A stretch of DNA of 34,737 nucleotides from an uncultured Muribaculaceae bacterium (GCA_945931475.1 CAMEPD010000019.1:1-34737), one strand, 5' to 3'. Shown: positions 16,418-24,923, numbered from the stretch's first letter. Notes: generated from the letters alone by a model not told the origin. Translations and numbers: made by a program.

Positions 16418-19400
16418 ATGAAACTTGACACATTTATTAACAGGCCGGTGCTCTCCACGGTGATCTCCATCTTCATCGTGCTGTTAGGCCTGATCGGGTT
16501 GATTTCGCTGCCTATCACGCAGTTCCCCGACATAGCACCCCCTACCATCTCGGTGAGCACAACCTACTCGGGCGCCAACGCCCAGGCCGTGCTCAACTCG
16601 GTGATCGCCCCCCTCGAGGAGTCAATCAACGGAGCCGAGGGTATGACATATATCGAATCTACGGCTACCAACACCGGTTCGGCTACCATCGACGTACACT
16701 TCAAGCAGGGTTTCGACCCCGATATGGCTGCCGTCGACGTGCAGAACCGTGTGGCAAAGGCTCAGAACCTGCTCCCCGCCGAGGTTACCCAGGTGGGTGT
16801 GCTCACCGAGAAACGCCAGTCGTCGATGCTGGTGGGTATCGCACTCTACTCCGATTCGCCCAACTACGACACGGAGTTCCTCGACAACTACATGAAAATC
16901 AACATCATCCCGGTGCTCCAGCGTGTCAACGGCGTGGGTGATGTGATGTCGTTCGGCGGCGACTACTCCATGCGTATATGGATCAAGCCCGACGTCATGG
17001 CCCAGTACGGCCTGACCCCCTCCGACATAGCCGCAGCCCTCAAGGACCAGAACATCGAGGCAGCCCCCGGTTCGTTCGGCGCCCAGGGCAACCAGTCGTT
17101 CCAGTACACGATGAAATACCGCGGCCGCTACGAGAATCCCGAAGAGTTCGAGAACATCGTAGTGCGCGCCAACTCGTCGGGTGACGTCCTCTACCTGAAG
17201 GACGTGGCCGACATCGAGTTAGGCAAGGTGACCTACGAATTCTCTTCGTCGCTCAACGGCAAGCCCGCCACCATGGCCATCGTGTTCCAGACCGCCGGCT
17301 CCAACGCCACCCAGATCATCAACGACTGTCTCGCACAGGTCGATGAGATGACCAAGGCTCTCCCCGACGGACTGCACTTCGCCATCCCTATGAACAACAA
17401 TGACTTCCTCTACGCGTCGATTCACAAGGTAATCGACACCCTTATCGAGGCATTCATTCTGGTGTTCTTCGTGGTGTACATCTTCCTGCAGGACTTCCGC
17501 TCGACCCTCATCCCGGCCATCGCCATCCCCGTGGCCCTGGTGGGTACATTCTTCGTGATGAACCTCATCGGTTTCTCCATCAACCTCATCACCCTGTCGG
17601 CCCTTGTCCTGGCCATTGCGATTGTGGTGGATGACGCCATTGTGGTGGTAGAGGCCGTGCATGCCAAGCTCGACGCCGGCTACAAGAGTTCGCGTCAGGC
17701 GTCGATCGACGCCATGAGCGAGATTGGCTCGGCCATCATCTCCATCACACTGGTAATGATGCTGGTGTTCATCCCCGTATCGTTCATGCCCGGCACATCG
17801 GGTATCTTCTACCAGCAGTTCGGTATCACCATGGCAATCGCCATCGCATTCTCGGCGCTGAACGCCCTGACCCTGTCGCCGGCACTCTGCGCCATCTTCC
17901 TGAAGCCCCACAAGACCGACGACACAGAGGAGAAACCGCTGAAGGAACGCCTCGGCGAAGCCTACAAGGAGGCCGGCAAAGCCTACGCCAAGAAGGTGAA
18001 ACGCTCGTGCGGCCTGAACATGCCCCCGGTTGTCACCCTCATATTCTTAGCTGCCACCATCACCTTCATGGTGCTCGGCTGGTTCCAGTTCGAGAGCGTC
18101 GTCAAGGGCATCATCGCCCTGGCTTTCGCCGTAGTAGCCATCATGGGGATGTTCGGCGAACGCTTCCACCAGTCCTTCGAGAAAGTCTTCGACAAGACCA
18201 TGAAGGGCTACGCCAAACGCGTATCCTTCTTCGGCCGCCACAAAGTGATTTCGTTCATCATCGTAGGAGCTTCGGTGCTTATCCTGGTGTTCCTCATGAG
18301 TATCACCCCTACCACCCTTGTGCCCTCGGAGGATACCGGCACACTGTTCGTGATGGTGGATATGCCCCCGGGCACATCGCAGGAGCGCACCGAGCAGGTT
18401 ATGGGCCAGGTTGACGACATTCTGGCCGGCATACCCGCCGTGGAATACCGCCAGCAGATTCTCGGCTACTCGTTCATCGCAGACGCCGGCCCCACTTACG
18501 GTACATTCATCGTAAAGCTCAAGGACTGGAAATACCGCGACGAATCGACCGAGAGCGCCACTCACGTGCAGGTACAGGTATTCCGCGAAGCCGGCGAGAA
18601 AATCAAGGACGGCCGTGTAATTGCCTTCCAGCCCCCTATGATTACGGGTTACTCGGTAACCAACGGTTTCGAGCTCAAGCTCCAGGACAAGACCGGCGGC
18701 TCAATCGACGACTTCTTCGCCGTTACCCAGGACTTCCTGGCAAAACTCCAGGAACAGCCTGAAATTGAAAGCGCCAACACCACCTTCAACCCCACCTTCC
18801 CGCAGTACCGCATCGACATCGACGCAGCCAAAGCCAAGCAGGCCGGCCTGTCGACTTCGGGCATCCTTACCACCCTCCAGGGCTACTACGGCTCGATGTA
18901 CGTGTCGAACTTCAACCGTTTCGGCAAAATTTACCGTGTGATGATGCAGGCGCCCCCCCAGGCACGTGTATCGCCCGAGACACTCAAGAACATCAAGGTG
19001 CGCTCGGCAAGCGGCGAGATGGCCTCGCTCGAAAACTTCGTGACGCTCACCAAAGTTTACGGCCCTGACCTGCTGAACCGTTTCAACCTCTTCACCTCGA
19101 TTTCGGTAACCGGTAACCCCGCCTCGGGCTACTCGTCGAGCCAGGCCCTCGAAGCTATCGCCCGCGTGGCGCGCGAATCGCTCCCCACCGGCTACGGCTA
19201 CGAACTGGCCGGTATGACGCGTGAGGAGGGCGAGCAGAGCGGCAACCAGACCGCCATCATCTTCGGCCTGTCGCTGCTGTTCGTGTACCTGCTGCTTTCG
19301 GCCCAGTACGAGAGCTACGTCATCCCCTGGTCGGTTATCCTCTCCATTCCTTTCGGTCTGATGGGCTCGTTCGTGATGGTATGGATATTCAACCTCACCA

Positions 19401-19843
19401 ACCTTGCCACGGGCAATGTGCTGAAAATCATACAGAACAGTATCTACCTGCAGATTGCGCTGATTATGCTTATCGGTCTGTTGGCCAAGAACGCCATCCT
19501 TATCGTGCAGTTCGCCCTTGAGCGCCGCCGTAGCGGCATGTCGATATTCAACGCCGCCGTAGCCGGTGCCGAAGCCCGTCTGCGTCCTATCCTGATGACC
19601 TCGCTGGCCCTGATTATCGGTCTGCTCCCCATGATGTTCGCATCGGGTGTGGGCGCCAACGGTAACCGCGCCCTCGGCGTAGGCTCGGTAGGCGGTATGC
19701 TTATCGGCATGATATTCCAGATTCTGATAGTGCCCGCCATGTTCATTGCATTCCAGCACCTTCAGGAGAAGATCAGCCCCATCAAGTGGGAAGACACCAA
19801 CAACGCCGGTATCGAATCGGAGATTGAACAGTACTCAAGATAA
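16418..19843 (+). CDS. RND efflux pump, HAE1 (AcrB-like) family
   Basis: 1141 aa proton-driven drug/detergent exporter of the inner membrane. It opens MKLDTFINRPVLSTVISIFI and carries the proton-relay residues D405/D406 (VVDDAIVVVE, span 4) and K1024 (LLAKNAILIVQFA, span 10). Porter and funnel domains lie in the two big periplasmic loops. It is about 90 residues longer than E. coli AcrB. The excess is mostly in the central cytoplasmic linker (about residues 500-610), which here seems to hold two extra hydrophobic stretches (VVTLIFLAATITFMVLGWF and IIALAFAVVAIMGMF). It forms an operon with the adaptor (42 nt upstream) and the channel (5 nt downstream). Substrate range cannot be read from sequence. 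Confidence 0.96.
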   Translation: MKLDTFINRPVLSTVISIFIVLLGLIGLISLPITQFPDIAPPTISVSTTYSGANAQAVLNSVIAPLEESINGAEGMTYIESTATNTGSATIDVHFKQGFDPDMAAVDVQNRVAKAQNLLPAEVTQVGVLTEKRQSSMLVGIALYSDSPNYDTEFLDNYMKINIIPVLQRVNGVGDVMSFGGDYSMRIWIKPDVMAQYGLTPSDIAAALKDQNIEAAPGSFGAQGNQSFQYTMKYRGRYENPEEFENIVVRANSSGDVLYLKDVADIELGKVTYEFSSSLNGKPATMAIVFQTAGSNATQIINDCLAQVDEMTKALPDGLHFAIPMNNNDFLYASIHKVIDTLIEAFILVFFVVYIFLQDFRSTLIPAIAIPVALVGTFFVMNLIGFSINLITLSALVLAIAIVVDDAIVVVEAVHAKLDAGYKSSRQASIDAMSEIGSAIISITLVMMLVFIPVSFMPGTSGIFYQQFGITMAIAIAFSALNALTLSPALCAIFLKPHKTDDTEEKPLKERLGEAYKEAGKAYAKKVKRSCGLNMPPVVTLIFLAATITFMVLGWFQFESVVKGIIALAFAVVAIMGMFGERFHQSFEKVFDKTMKGYAKRVSFFGRHKVISFIIVGASVLILVFLMSITPTTLVPSEDTGTLFVMVDMPPGTSQERTEQVMGQVDDILAGIPAVEYRQQILGYSFIADAGPTYGTFIVKLKDWKYRDESTESATHVQVQVFREAGEKIKDGRVIAFQPPMITGYSVTNGFELKLQDKTGGSIDDFFAVTQDFLAKLQEQPEIESANTTFNPTFPQYRIDIDAAKAKQAGLSTSGILTTLQGYYGSMYVSNFNRFGKIYRVMMQAPPQARVSPETLKNIKVRSASGEMASLENFVTLTKVYGPDLLNRFNLFTSISVTGNPASGYSSSQALEAIARVARESLPTGYGYELAGMTREEGEQSGNQTAIIFGLSLLFVYLLLSAQYESYVIPWSVILSIPFGLMGSFVMVWIFNLTNLATGNVLKIIQNSIYLQIALIMLIGLLAKNAILIVQFALERRRSGMSIFNAAVAGAEARLRPILMTSLALIIGLLPMMFASGVGANGNRALGVGSVGGMLIGMIFQILIVPAMFIAFQHLQEKISPIKWEDTNNAGIESEIEQYSR

Positions 19844-19848
19844 TCAAT

Positions 19849-21237
19849 ATGAAAAATATTTCGAAAATAGCTGTTGCCTCCGCAGTGTCGCTGCTGATGC
19901 TGTCGTCGTGCAACATATATAAGAAATTCGAGATGCCTCAGGATGACCCCGTCACCGCCGAATATGCCAAGGCGGTGAAGGAGTCGCCCGATTCGACCGC
20001 CTACGGCAACCTGGCCTGGCAGAAGGTCTTCACCGACCCCCTGCTCCAGGATTACATCTCGATAGCCCTGGCCAACAACGTCAACCTGGAGAACACGCGC
20101 CTCAATGTCGACATAGCCCGCGCCAACCTCCAGGGGGCCAAACTCGACTACTTCCCCTCGCTGGCCCTAACCCCCAACGGTGCCGGCGCTTACTACAACA
20201 TCCCCGGAGCCGACCACTTCACGTGGACATATTCCATCCCCCTGTCGATGTCGTGGGAAATTGACGTCTTCGCCAAGCTGCTCAACAAAAAACGCGCAGC
20301 CCAGGCCAGCGTCTACCTCCAGGAGGACTACGTGCACGCCGTACAGTCGCAGCTCATCTCGGGCGTAGCTACCCTCTACTACACAATCGCCAACCTCAAG
20401 TCGCAGCTCGCCTTAGCCGAGCAGACCTCCGAGGTATGGAAGCAGTCGGTACAGACCATGCGCGACTTCAAGACCGCCGGCCGCGTCACCGAGGCCGCCG
20501 TCGTACAGTCGGAGGCACAGTACTACTCGATTCTCGCTTCGATTTCCGACATCCGTACATCGCTGGCCACCACCGAATCGTCGCTGGCACTGCTCCTTAA
20601 CGCCGACCGTATCCCCACGGCCATCCCCGCCGAGGCACGCCTCGACATCCCGGCCATCATGCGCGACGGCATCTCGCTGCGCGAAATAGCCCAGCGCCCC
20701 GACGTACGCGTCGCCGAGCAGCAGCTCGCCGCGGCCTACTACGCCACCAACTCGGCACGGGCAGCCTTCTATCCCTCGCTGACTATCTCGGCACAGGGCG
20801 GATTCTCCAACCTGCTCGGCTCATTCATCAAGAACCCCGGCGACTGGTTCGTGAACCTGGCCGGACAGCTCACCGCCCCTCTCTTCTCGCGCGGTCAGAA
20901 CATCAGTCGCCTCAAAGGCGCCAAAATCCAGCAGCAGCAGTCGCTCAACAACTTCAAATACACCCTGTTGAGCGCCGCCGCCGAAATCGACGACGCCCTG
21001 GTCTCGCTGGCCAACAACACCGAGAAGAGCAAACAGCTTGCCCTTCAGGAAGAGGACCTGCAGAAAGCCGTTGAATACACCAATATGTTGATGGTACACG
21101 ACAGCAACACCACCTACCTTGAAGTGCTCAACGCACAGTCGTCGCTGCTGTCTGCTCAGATGAACCGCCTCAACACCGAACTCGCCCGCGAGCGTGATCT
21201 CATCACCCTCTATCAGGCCCTCGGTGGCGGCCGCTGA
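19849..21237 (+). CDS. Outer-membrane efflux channel (TolC/OprM/NodT family) lipoprotein
   Basis: 462 aa. The signal peptide ends in a lipobox with C21 (LLMLSSCNIY), as in OprM-type channels. Two repeated TolC-type halves follow, with long amphipathic helices (NLENTRLNVDIARANLQGAKLDYFPSL near residue 85 and the matching ATNSARAAFYPSLTISAQGGF near 300). It starts 5 nt after the pump gene and completes a tripartite exporter across both membranes. A strong terminator follows the stop codon within 30 bp. Confidence 0.95.
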   Translation: MKNISKIAVASAVSLLMLSSCNIYKKFEMPQDDPVTAEYAKAVKESPDSTAYGNLAWQKVFTDPLLQDYISIALANNVNLENTRLNVDIARANLQGAKLDYFPSLALTPNGAGAYYNIPGADHFTWTYSIPLSMSWEIDVFAKLLNKKRAAQASVYLQEDYVHAVQSQLISGVATLYYTIANLKSQLALAEQTSEVWKQSVQTMRDFKTAGRVTEAAVVQSEAQYYSILASISDIRTSLATTESSLALLLNADRIPTAIPAEARLDIPAIMRDGISLREIAQRPDVRVAEQQLAAAYYATNSARAAFYPSLTISAQGGFSNLLGSFIKNPGDWFVNLAGQLTAPLFSRGQNISRLKGAKIQQQQSLNNFKYTLLSAAAEIDDALVSLANNTEKSKQLALQEEDLQKAVEYTNMLMVHDSNTTYLEVLNAQSSLLSAQMNRLNTELARERDLITLYQALGGGR

Positions 21238-21263
21238 CCCCAGCCGGCATAACACCTTATCAC

Positions 21264-21297
21264 GGGGCGCTGCGTTCGACGCAGCGCCCCCCTTTTG
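21264..21297 (+). terminator. Intrinsic terminator of the RND efflux operon
   Basis: GGGGCGCTGCG (21264-21274), loop TTCGA, CGCAGCGCCCC (21280-21290), then CCTTTTG. 11-bp GC-rich perfect stem 26 bp after the channel gene stop. Confidence 0.9.
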
Positions 21298-21300
21298 TGC

Positions 21301-21409
21301 AGTAGCCGGGCGCTCGCCCAGCGCCGGCACATATCCTGGGCAAACATCCCCTGCGCTCGGCAACCGCTCCGCGTATGTCGTGCCGGCGCTGGGCGAGCGT
21401 CAGGCTACT
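21301..21409. repeat. Long inverted repeat, 30-bp arms
   Basis: Arm 21301-21330 (begins AGTAGCC, ends GCCGGCAC) and arm 21380-21409 (begins GTGCCGGC, ends GGCTACT) match as reverse complements at 28 of 30 positions, around a 49-nt loop. No gene lies in it. The remaining intergenic sequence to 21560 shows nothing else I can name. It could be a MITE-like or palindromic repeat family. Confidence 0.85.
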
Positions 21410-21565
21410 ACAAAAAACGAGGTTGTGTCATAATGGCCCGTCTGGGTCGTCGCCCGAAGGTGAGGGTTCGGTCATTGACTACACTCAACTCCCTTCACCA
21501 TCACCTTCAGGCTCCTACCATCCGGACCACTCTGACAGCAACCTCTCCATCCGGACATAAAACAA

Positions 21566-21602
21566 GGCGGTGTGTCAAAAAACTGAATTTTGACACACCG
21601 CC
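21566..21602 (-). terminator. Intrinsic terminator of the Bax-inhibitor-like gene
   Basis: GGCGGTGTGTCAAAA (21566-21580) pairs perfectly over 15 bp with TTTTGACACACCGCC (21588-21602), loop of 7 nt. On the minus strand it is followed by TTGTTTTATG. It shares its stem core GGCGGTGTG with the terminator at 2675-2714. Confidence 0.85.
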
Positions 21603-21633
21603 GCCTGTATTTTCCGTTAAGTTCCCCAGGGGG

Positions 21634-22398
21634 TTAGTTGCGATTTCCGAAGAAGCGGAGCAGGTAGAGGAACAGGTTGATAAAGTCGAGGTAGAGCGAC
21701 AGGGCGCCGATGGTGGCGAGGCTGCCCGGAGCTATCTCGTTGGTGGCGGCCATGCGCTTTACCCACTGGGTATCCCAGGCGGTAAGGCCGATGAAAATCA
21801 GCACACCGACGGCTGAGATTATCCACTCGAGGGTGTCGCTGCGCATGAACACATTCACTAAGCTCACGAGTATCAGGCCGATAAGTGCCATGAACAGGAA
21901 CGAGCCTATCTTGGTGAGGTCGCGGTTGGTAAGGTAACCGTAGACGGTCATGGCGCCGAACACTGCGCTGCATATCAGGAAGGTTTTCACCAATGATGCG
22001 GCTGTGAAGGCTAAGAATATGACTGATAGCGTCAGGCCGTTGACTACGGCGAACAGGTAGAAGAGGCCGGTGGCCATGGCCGACGACATCCGGGTGAGGC
22101 GTGCCGAGATCCAGAGCACCAGACCAATCTCGCCGAGGGCAAGCCCCCAGTATACCCATGAGTTGGTGGCTATCAACAGGGCAAAGTCGGTATGGAAGAA
22201 TGCAACGAATGCCGAGGTGGCGGCGGTGACGAGCAGCGCCAGGAACATCTTGAGGTACACGCTGCGCATTACGCGGGATACATCGGCTGAGAATGTCGCC
22301 TGATCTACGTATTGCTGATTGTATTGTGTGGTGTACTGCTGTTGCCGCTGGGCACGCCAGGTCTGCTGTTGCTGATTTGAATCAAAGTTTTGGTTCAT
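21634..22398 (-). CDS. Bax inhibitor-1 / YccA-family membrane protein
   Basis: 254 aa. A Gln/Asn-rich cytoplasmic N terminus (about 1-40) is followed by seven hydrophobic segments. Typical features are LKMFLALLVTAATSAFVAFF, the FLAFTAASLVKTFLICSAVFGAMTVYGY core, and the WIISAVGVLIFIGLTAWDTQWVKRM segment with the conserved aspartate of the family's pH-sensing pair. BI-1/YccA proteins are calcium-leak channels or protease modulators; the bacterial role is unclear. It lies 116 bp downstream of argS in the same orientation; a hairpin lies between them. Confidence 0.92.
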   Translation of the reverse strand: MNQNFDSNQQQQTWRAQRQQQYTTQYNQQYVDQATFSADVSRVMRSVYLKMFLALLVTAATSAFVAFFHTDFALLIATNSWVYWGLALGEIGLVLWISARLTRMSSAMATGLFYLFAVVNGLTLSVIFLAFTAASLVKTFLICSAVFGAMTVYGYLTNRDLTKIGSFLFMALIGLILVSLVNVFMRSDTLEWIISAVGVLIFIGLTAWDTQWVKRMAATNEIAPGSLATIGALSLYLDFINLFLYLLRFFGNRN

Positions 22399-22430
22399 GT
22401 CTATGTAATTGAGAGTATATTTTCTATGTG

Positions 22431-22453
22431 TATAACGCCGGTGGGGCGTTATA
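22431..22453. repeat. Hairpin between argS and the BI-1 gene
   Basis: TATAACGCC (22431-22439), loop GGTGG, GGCGTTATA (22445-22453): perfect 9-bp stem. No T-run follows on the minus strand, so it may be an mRNA-processing or weak terminator site. Confidence 0.6.
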
Positions 22454-22514
22454 TATTATATGACGTCGGGGAGGCGAAAAAGTTTAACCTCCGGGGGGAC
22501 AGACATGGAGGGGA

Positions 22515-24302
22515 TTACATACGCTCGGGCACGTTGATACCCAAGAGGCCCATGGCGGTACGGATGGTGCGTGAGCATACGTCGGTGAGCACCAGGCGCA
22601 GTGAGCGGCGGGCGGGATCCTCCTCGCGAAGCACGGGGCAGTCGTGGTAGAACTGGTTGTACTGTTTCACCAGTTCGTAGGCGTAGTTGGCTATGAGGGC
22701 CGGAGAGAATGTGCGTCCGGCCTCGGCTACTACCTGCGGGAAGTCGGCGAGGGTCTGGATGAGGGTGATTTCGCGGTCGCAGGGTTGCACGGCTATATAG
22801 TCGCCTACGGTGATGCCGTCGGCCTCGGCTTTGCGAAGCACGGAGCGCATACGTGCGTAGGTGTACTGTATGAAGGGGCCGGTGTTGCCGTTGAAGTCGA
22901 TTGATTCCTTGGGGTTGAACATCATGTTCTTGCGGGGGTCGACTTTGAGCAGGAAGTATTTGAGGGCGCCGAGGCCTACGGTTTCTGAGATGCGGTCGAT
23001 CTCCTCGGGGGTGAGGCCGTCGAGTTTGCCCAGGTCGGCCGATACTTCGCGTGCCTGCGACACCATTTCGTCCATGAGGTCGTCGGCGTCGACTACGGTG
23101 CCTTCGCGGCTCTTCATTTTCCCTTCGGGGAGTTCGACCATGCCGTAGGAGAAGTGCACCAGGTCTTTGCCCCACTTGAAGCCGAGGCGGTCGAGCAGCA
23201 GCGAGAGCACCTGGAAGTGGTAGTTCTGTTCGTTGCCGACGACGTAAATCATGCGGTCGATGGGGTAGTCCCGGAAGCGGAGCTTGGCGGTGCCGATGTC
23301 CTGGGTCATGTAAACCGAGGTGCCGTCGGCGCGCAACAGCAGCTTGTGGTCGAGGCCGGCGTCGGTGAGGTCGGCCCACACGGAGCCATCCTCCTTGCGG
23401 TACATTATCCCCTTTTCGAGCCCTTCGAGCACTTTCTCTTTTCCTTCAAGATAAGTGTCTGACTCGTAATAGATTTTATCGAAATCGACGCCAAGGCGGC
23501 GGTAGGTTTCGTCGAAGCCGGCGTACACCCAGCTGTTCATCATGGCCCACAGGCTGCGCACTTCGGGGTCTTTCTGCTCCCAGGCGCGGAGCATGGCGCG
23601 GGCTTCGGCCATCAGGGGCGATTTCTCCTTGGCCTCTTCTTCGGTCATTCCGCTGTCGATGAGAGCCTTGACTTCGGCACGATACTTCTTGTCGAACATC
23701 ACATAGAAGTCGCCGATAAGGTGGTCGCCCTTCTTGCCGGTCGACTCGGGGGTGGCGCCGTCGCCCCACTTCTTCCATGCGAGCATCGACTTGCAGATAT
23801 GTATGCCGCGGTCGTTGACGATGTTGGTCTTGACTACCTTGTTGCCGCAGGCCTTTAGAATCTGCGACAGCGAGTAGCCCAGCAGGTTGTTGCGCACGTG
23901 CCCTAAGTGGAGGGGTTTGTTGGTGTTGGGCGACGAGTATTCCACCATCACCAGGGGGGCGTCGTCGCCGGCGGTGCGGATACCGTAATTCTCATCGGCG
24001 GCGATGTGGCTCAGAACCGAGCTCCAGAACGACGGCTCGATGACGATATTGAGGAAACCCTTCACCACGTTGAAGCGGTCGACGGCCGGCTCGTTGTCGA
24101 CAAGCCACTGCCCGATTTCCTGCCCTACGGCTTCGGGAGCCTTGCGGGCAGCCTTTACCCAGGGGAAGACCATGACGGTGAGGTTCCCCTCGAACTCCTT
24201 ACGGGTGGTCTGGGGCACAATTTTCGAGGCATCGGTGTCGATGCCGTAAAGCTCTTTCACTGCACGGGCCACGCCCTGTGCTACGATATCGTCGATTGAC
24301 AT
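22515..24302 (-). CDS. argS: Arginyl-tRNA synthetase
   Basis: 595 aa class I synthetase that charges tRNA-Arg. The start is the ATG at 24302-24300 (MSIDDIVAQG); upstream in-frame codons run towards the SRP RNA gene and are not plausible. It has the N-terminal additional domain (residues 1-110), the HIGH motif as HLGH (132-135, in PNTNKPLHLGHVRNNLLG), a KMSKS-like KMKSREG segment, and the C-terminal DALR anticodon-binding domain (FIQYTYARMRSVLRKA, then the conserved VPERM end). Length is normal. It lies 36 bp downstream of the SRP RNA gene, itself followed by a T-rich stretch, so its own promoter is not clear; read-through from the SRP RNA is possible. Confidence 0.97.
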   Translation of the reverse strand: MSIDDIVAQGVARAVKELYGIDTDASKIVPQTTRKEFEGNLTVMVFPWVKAARKAPEAVGQEIGQWLVDNEPAVDRFNVVKGFLNIVIEPSFWSSVLSHIAADENYGIRTAGDDAPLVMVEYSSPNTNKPLHLGHVRNNLLGYSLSQILKACGNKVVKTNIVNDRGIHICKSMLAWKKWGDGATPESTGKKGDHLIGDFYVMFDKKYRAEVKALIDSGMTEEEAKEKSPLMAEARAMLRAWEQKDPEVRSLWAMMNSWVYAGFDETYRRLGVDFDKIYYESDTYLEGKEKVLEGLEKGIMYRKEDGSVWADLTDAGLDHKLLLRADGTSVYMTQDIGTAKLRFRDYPIDRMIYVVGNEQNYHFQVLSLLLDRLGFKWGKDLVHFSYGMVELPEGKMKSREGTVVDADDLMDEMVSQAREVSADLGKLDGLTPEEIDRISETVGLGALKYFLLKVDPRKNMMFNPKESIDFNGNTGPFIQYTYARMRSVLRKAEADGITVGDYIAVQPCDREITLIQTLADFPQVVAEAGRTFSPALIANYAYELVKQYNQFYHDCPVLREEDPARRSLRLVLTDVCSRTIRTAMGLLGINVPERM

Positions 24303-24337
24303 AAGTAAGGGTATGATTTTGAGCGGATAAAAAGAAA

Positions 24338-24431
24338 GGTAAGACCCGCATCGCACCGCTACAACCCCCTACCGCTGCTTCGATCAAGACCTGACGGAGT
24401 TTGGGGGGAGCTGGTCGTGTAGGACTTACCC
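24338..24431 (-). ncRNA. ffs: Bacterial small SRP RNA (4.5S-like)
   Basis: About 94 nt. On the minus strand the conserved domain IV core is visible: GTCAGGTC, a short apical loop, and GAAGCAGCGG, flanked by a CCCCC / GGGGG stem. The ends pair as GGTAAG (5') with CTTACC (3'), giving the long hairpin of small SRP RNAs. A complete promoter precedes it (TTTG at 24468-24465, exactly 20 nt, TAATTTTG at 24444-24437) and predicts a start at about 24431, just where the pairing begins. The 3' end runs into TTTCTTTTT. It partners with Ffh to target membrane proteins. The apical loop differs from the E. coli GGAA form. Confidence 0.9.
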
Positions 24432-24436
24432 GGGCA

Positions 24437-24468
24437 CAAAATTACTATTTTTTCGTGAAACCACCAAA
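24437..24468 (-). promoter_or_regulatory. Promoter of the SRP RNA gene
   Basis: TTTG (24468-24465), 20-nt spacer, TAATTTTG (24444-24437): a full Bacteroidales -33/-7 promoter, 6 nt before the RNA 5' end. Confidence 0.8.
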
Positions 24469-24528
24469 TTTCATCGCAACTTTTGATTTTATGCGCATAC
24501 ATTTTGAGGGATTCTGAACCATCGAGTG

Positions 24529-24805
24529 TGTGGATAACTTGTGGATAATCGGTGGAAAGCCGGTGGAAAGCCGGTGGAAATGTCGTGGAAAGCCGGTCTG
24601 CACATTCACAGGCGTGCCCGTGGATAATCTGTGGATAAGCCGTGGAAATCGGTGGAAAAGCTCGCCCGCACGGTGGAAAACCTGTGAAAACCGCGGCCTG
24701 AGCGGCTGTGACGCCGCTCCCCCCGATGTGGATAACCCGGGCCCCGACCGGTGAATATGGGTGTGGAAAACCTCCGTATGCTCCGGTGGAAACCGCTGTG
24801 GAAAA
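24529..24805 (+). other. Array of DnaA-box-like 9-mers, candidate chromosomal origin (oriC)
   Basis: Fifteen units of GTGGATAA or GTGGAAA type, all on the plus strand. Four are exact TGTGGATAA, the complement of the DnaA box TTATCCACA (24529, 24540, 24630, 24727), and one differs at the first base (24619). Two are TGTGGAAAA (24762, 24797). The rest are GGTGGAAA or CGTGGAAA (GTGG at 24552, 24563, 24574, 24585, 24642, 24652, 24673, 24786) and one TGTGAAAA (24683). Units 1-6 are spaced exactly 11 bp. An AT-rich stretch follows at 24816-24923. No protein frame through it is credible. Alternatives are a DnaA-titration or regulatory locus, but the density favours an origin. Confidence 0.75.
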
Positions 24806-24815
24806 CCTGCCCCGC

Positions 24816-24923
24816 ATAAAAAATTCGCTCCGCAATTAAAAATTTTCGCTGACAAACGATTGTTTATTCAATTCTATTCGGTAATTTTGTTGGAAAGATA
24901 AATACCATAAAAACTATATAATC
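24816..24923. other. AT-rich stretch beside the DnaA-box array, candidate unwinding element and lpxA leader
   Basis: About 108 bp, markedly AT-rich in an otherwise GC-rich window, with runs such as AATTAAAAATTTT and TTGTTTATTCAATTC. It lies directly between the array and the lpxA start, where a duplex-unwinding element would be expected. It must also contain the lpxA promoter; TAATTTTG at 24882-24889 fits the -7 consensus. Confidence 0.6.

Noticed and set aside
24529-24805. CRISPR array or iteron-type plasmid origin
   Set aside because: Units are 9-mers with 2-nt spacers and match DnaA boxes; no Rep gene, cas gene or mobile-element gene is nearby.
24359-24855. Minus-strand open frames of 136 and 158 codons with repeated FHRLSTGFPQVIH-like peptides
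   Set aside because: The peptide repeat is only the translation of the DnaA-box array, and one frame also runs into the SRP RNA gene.
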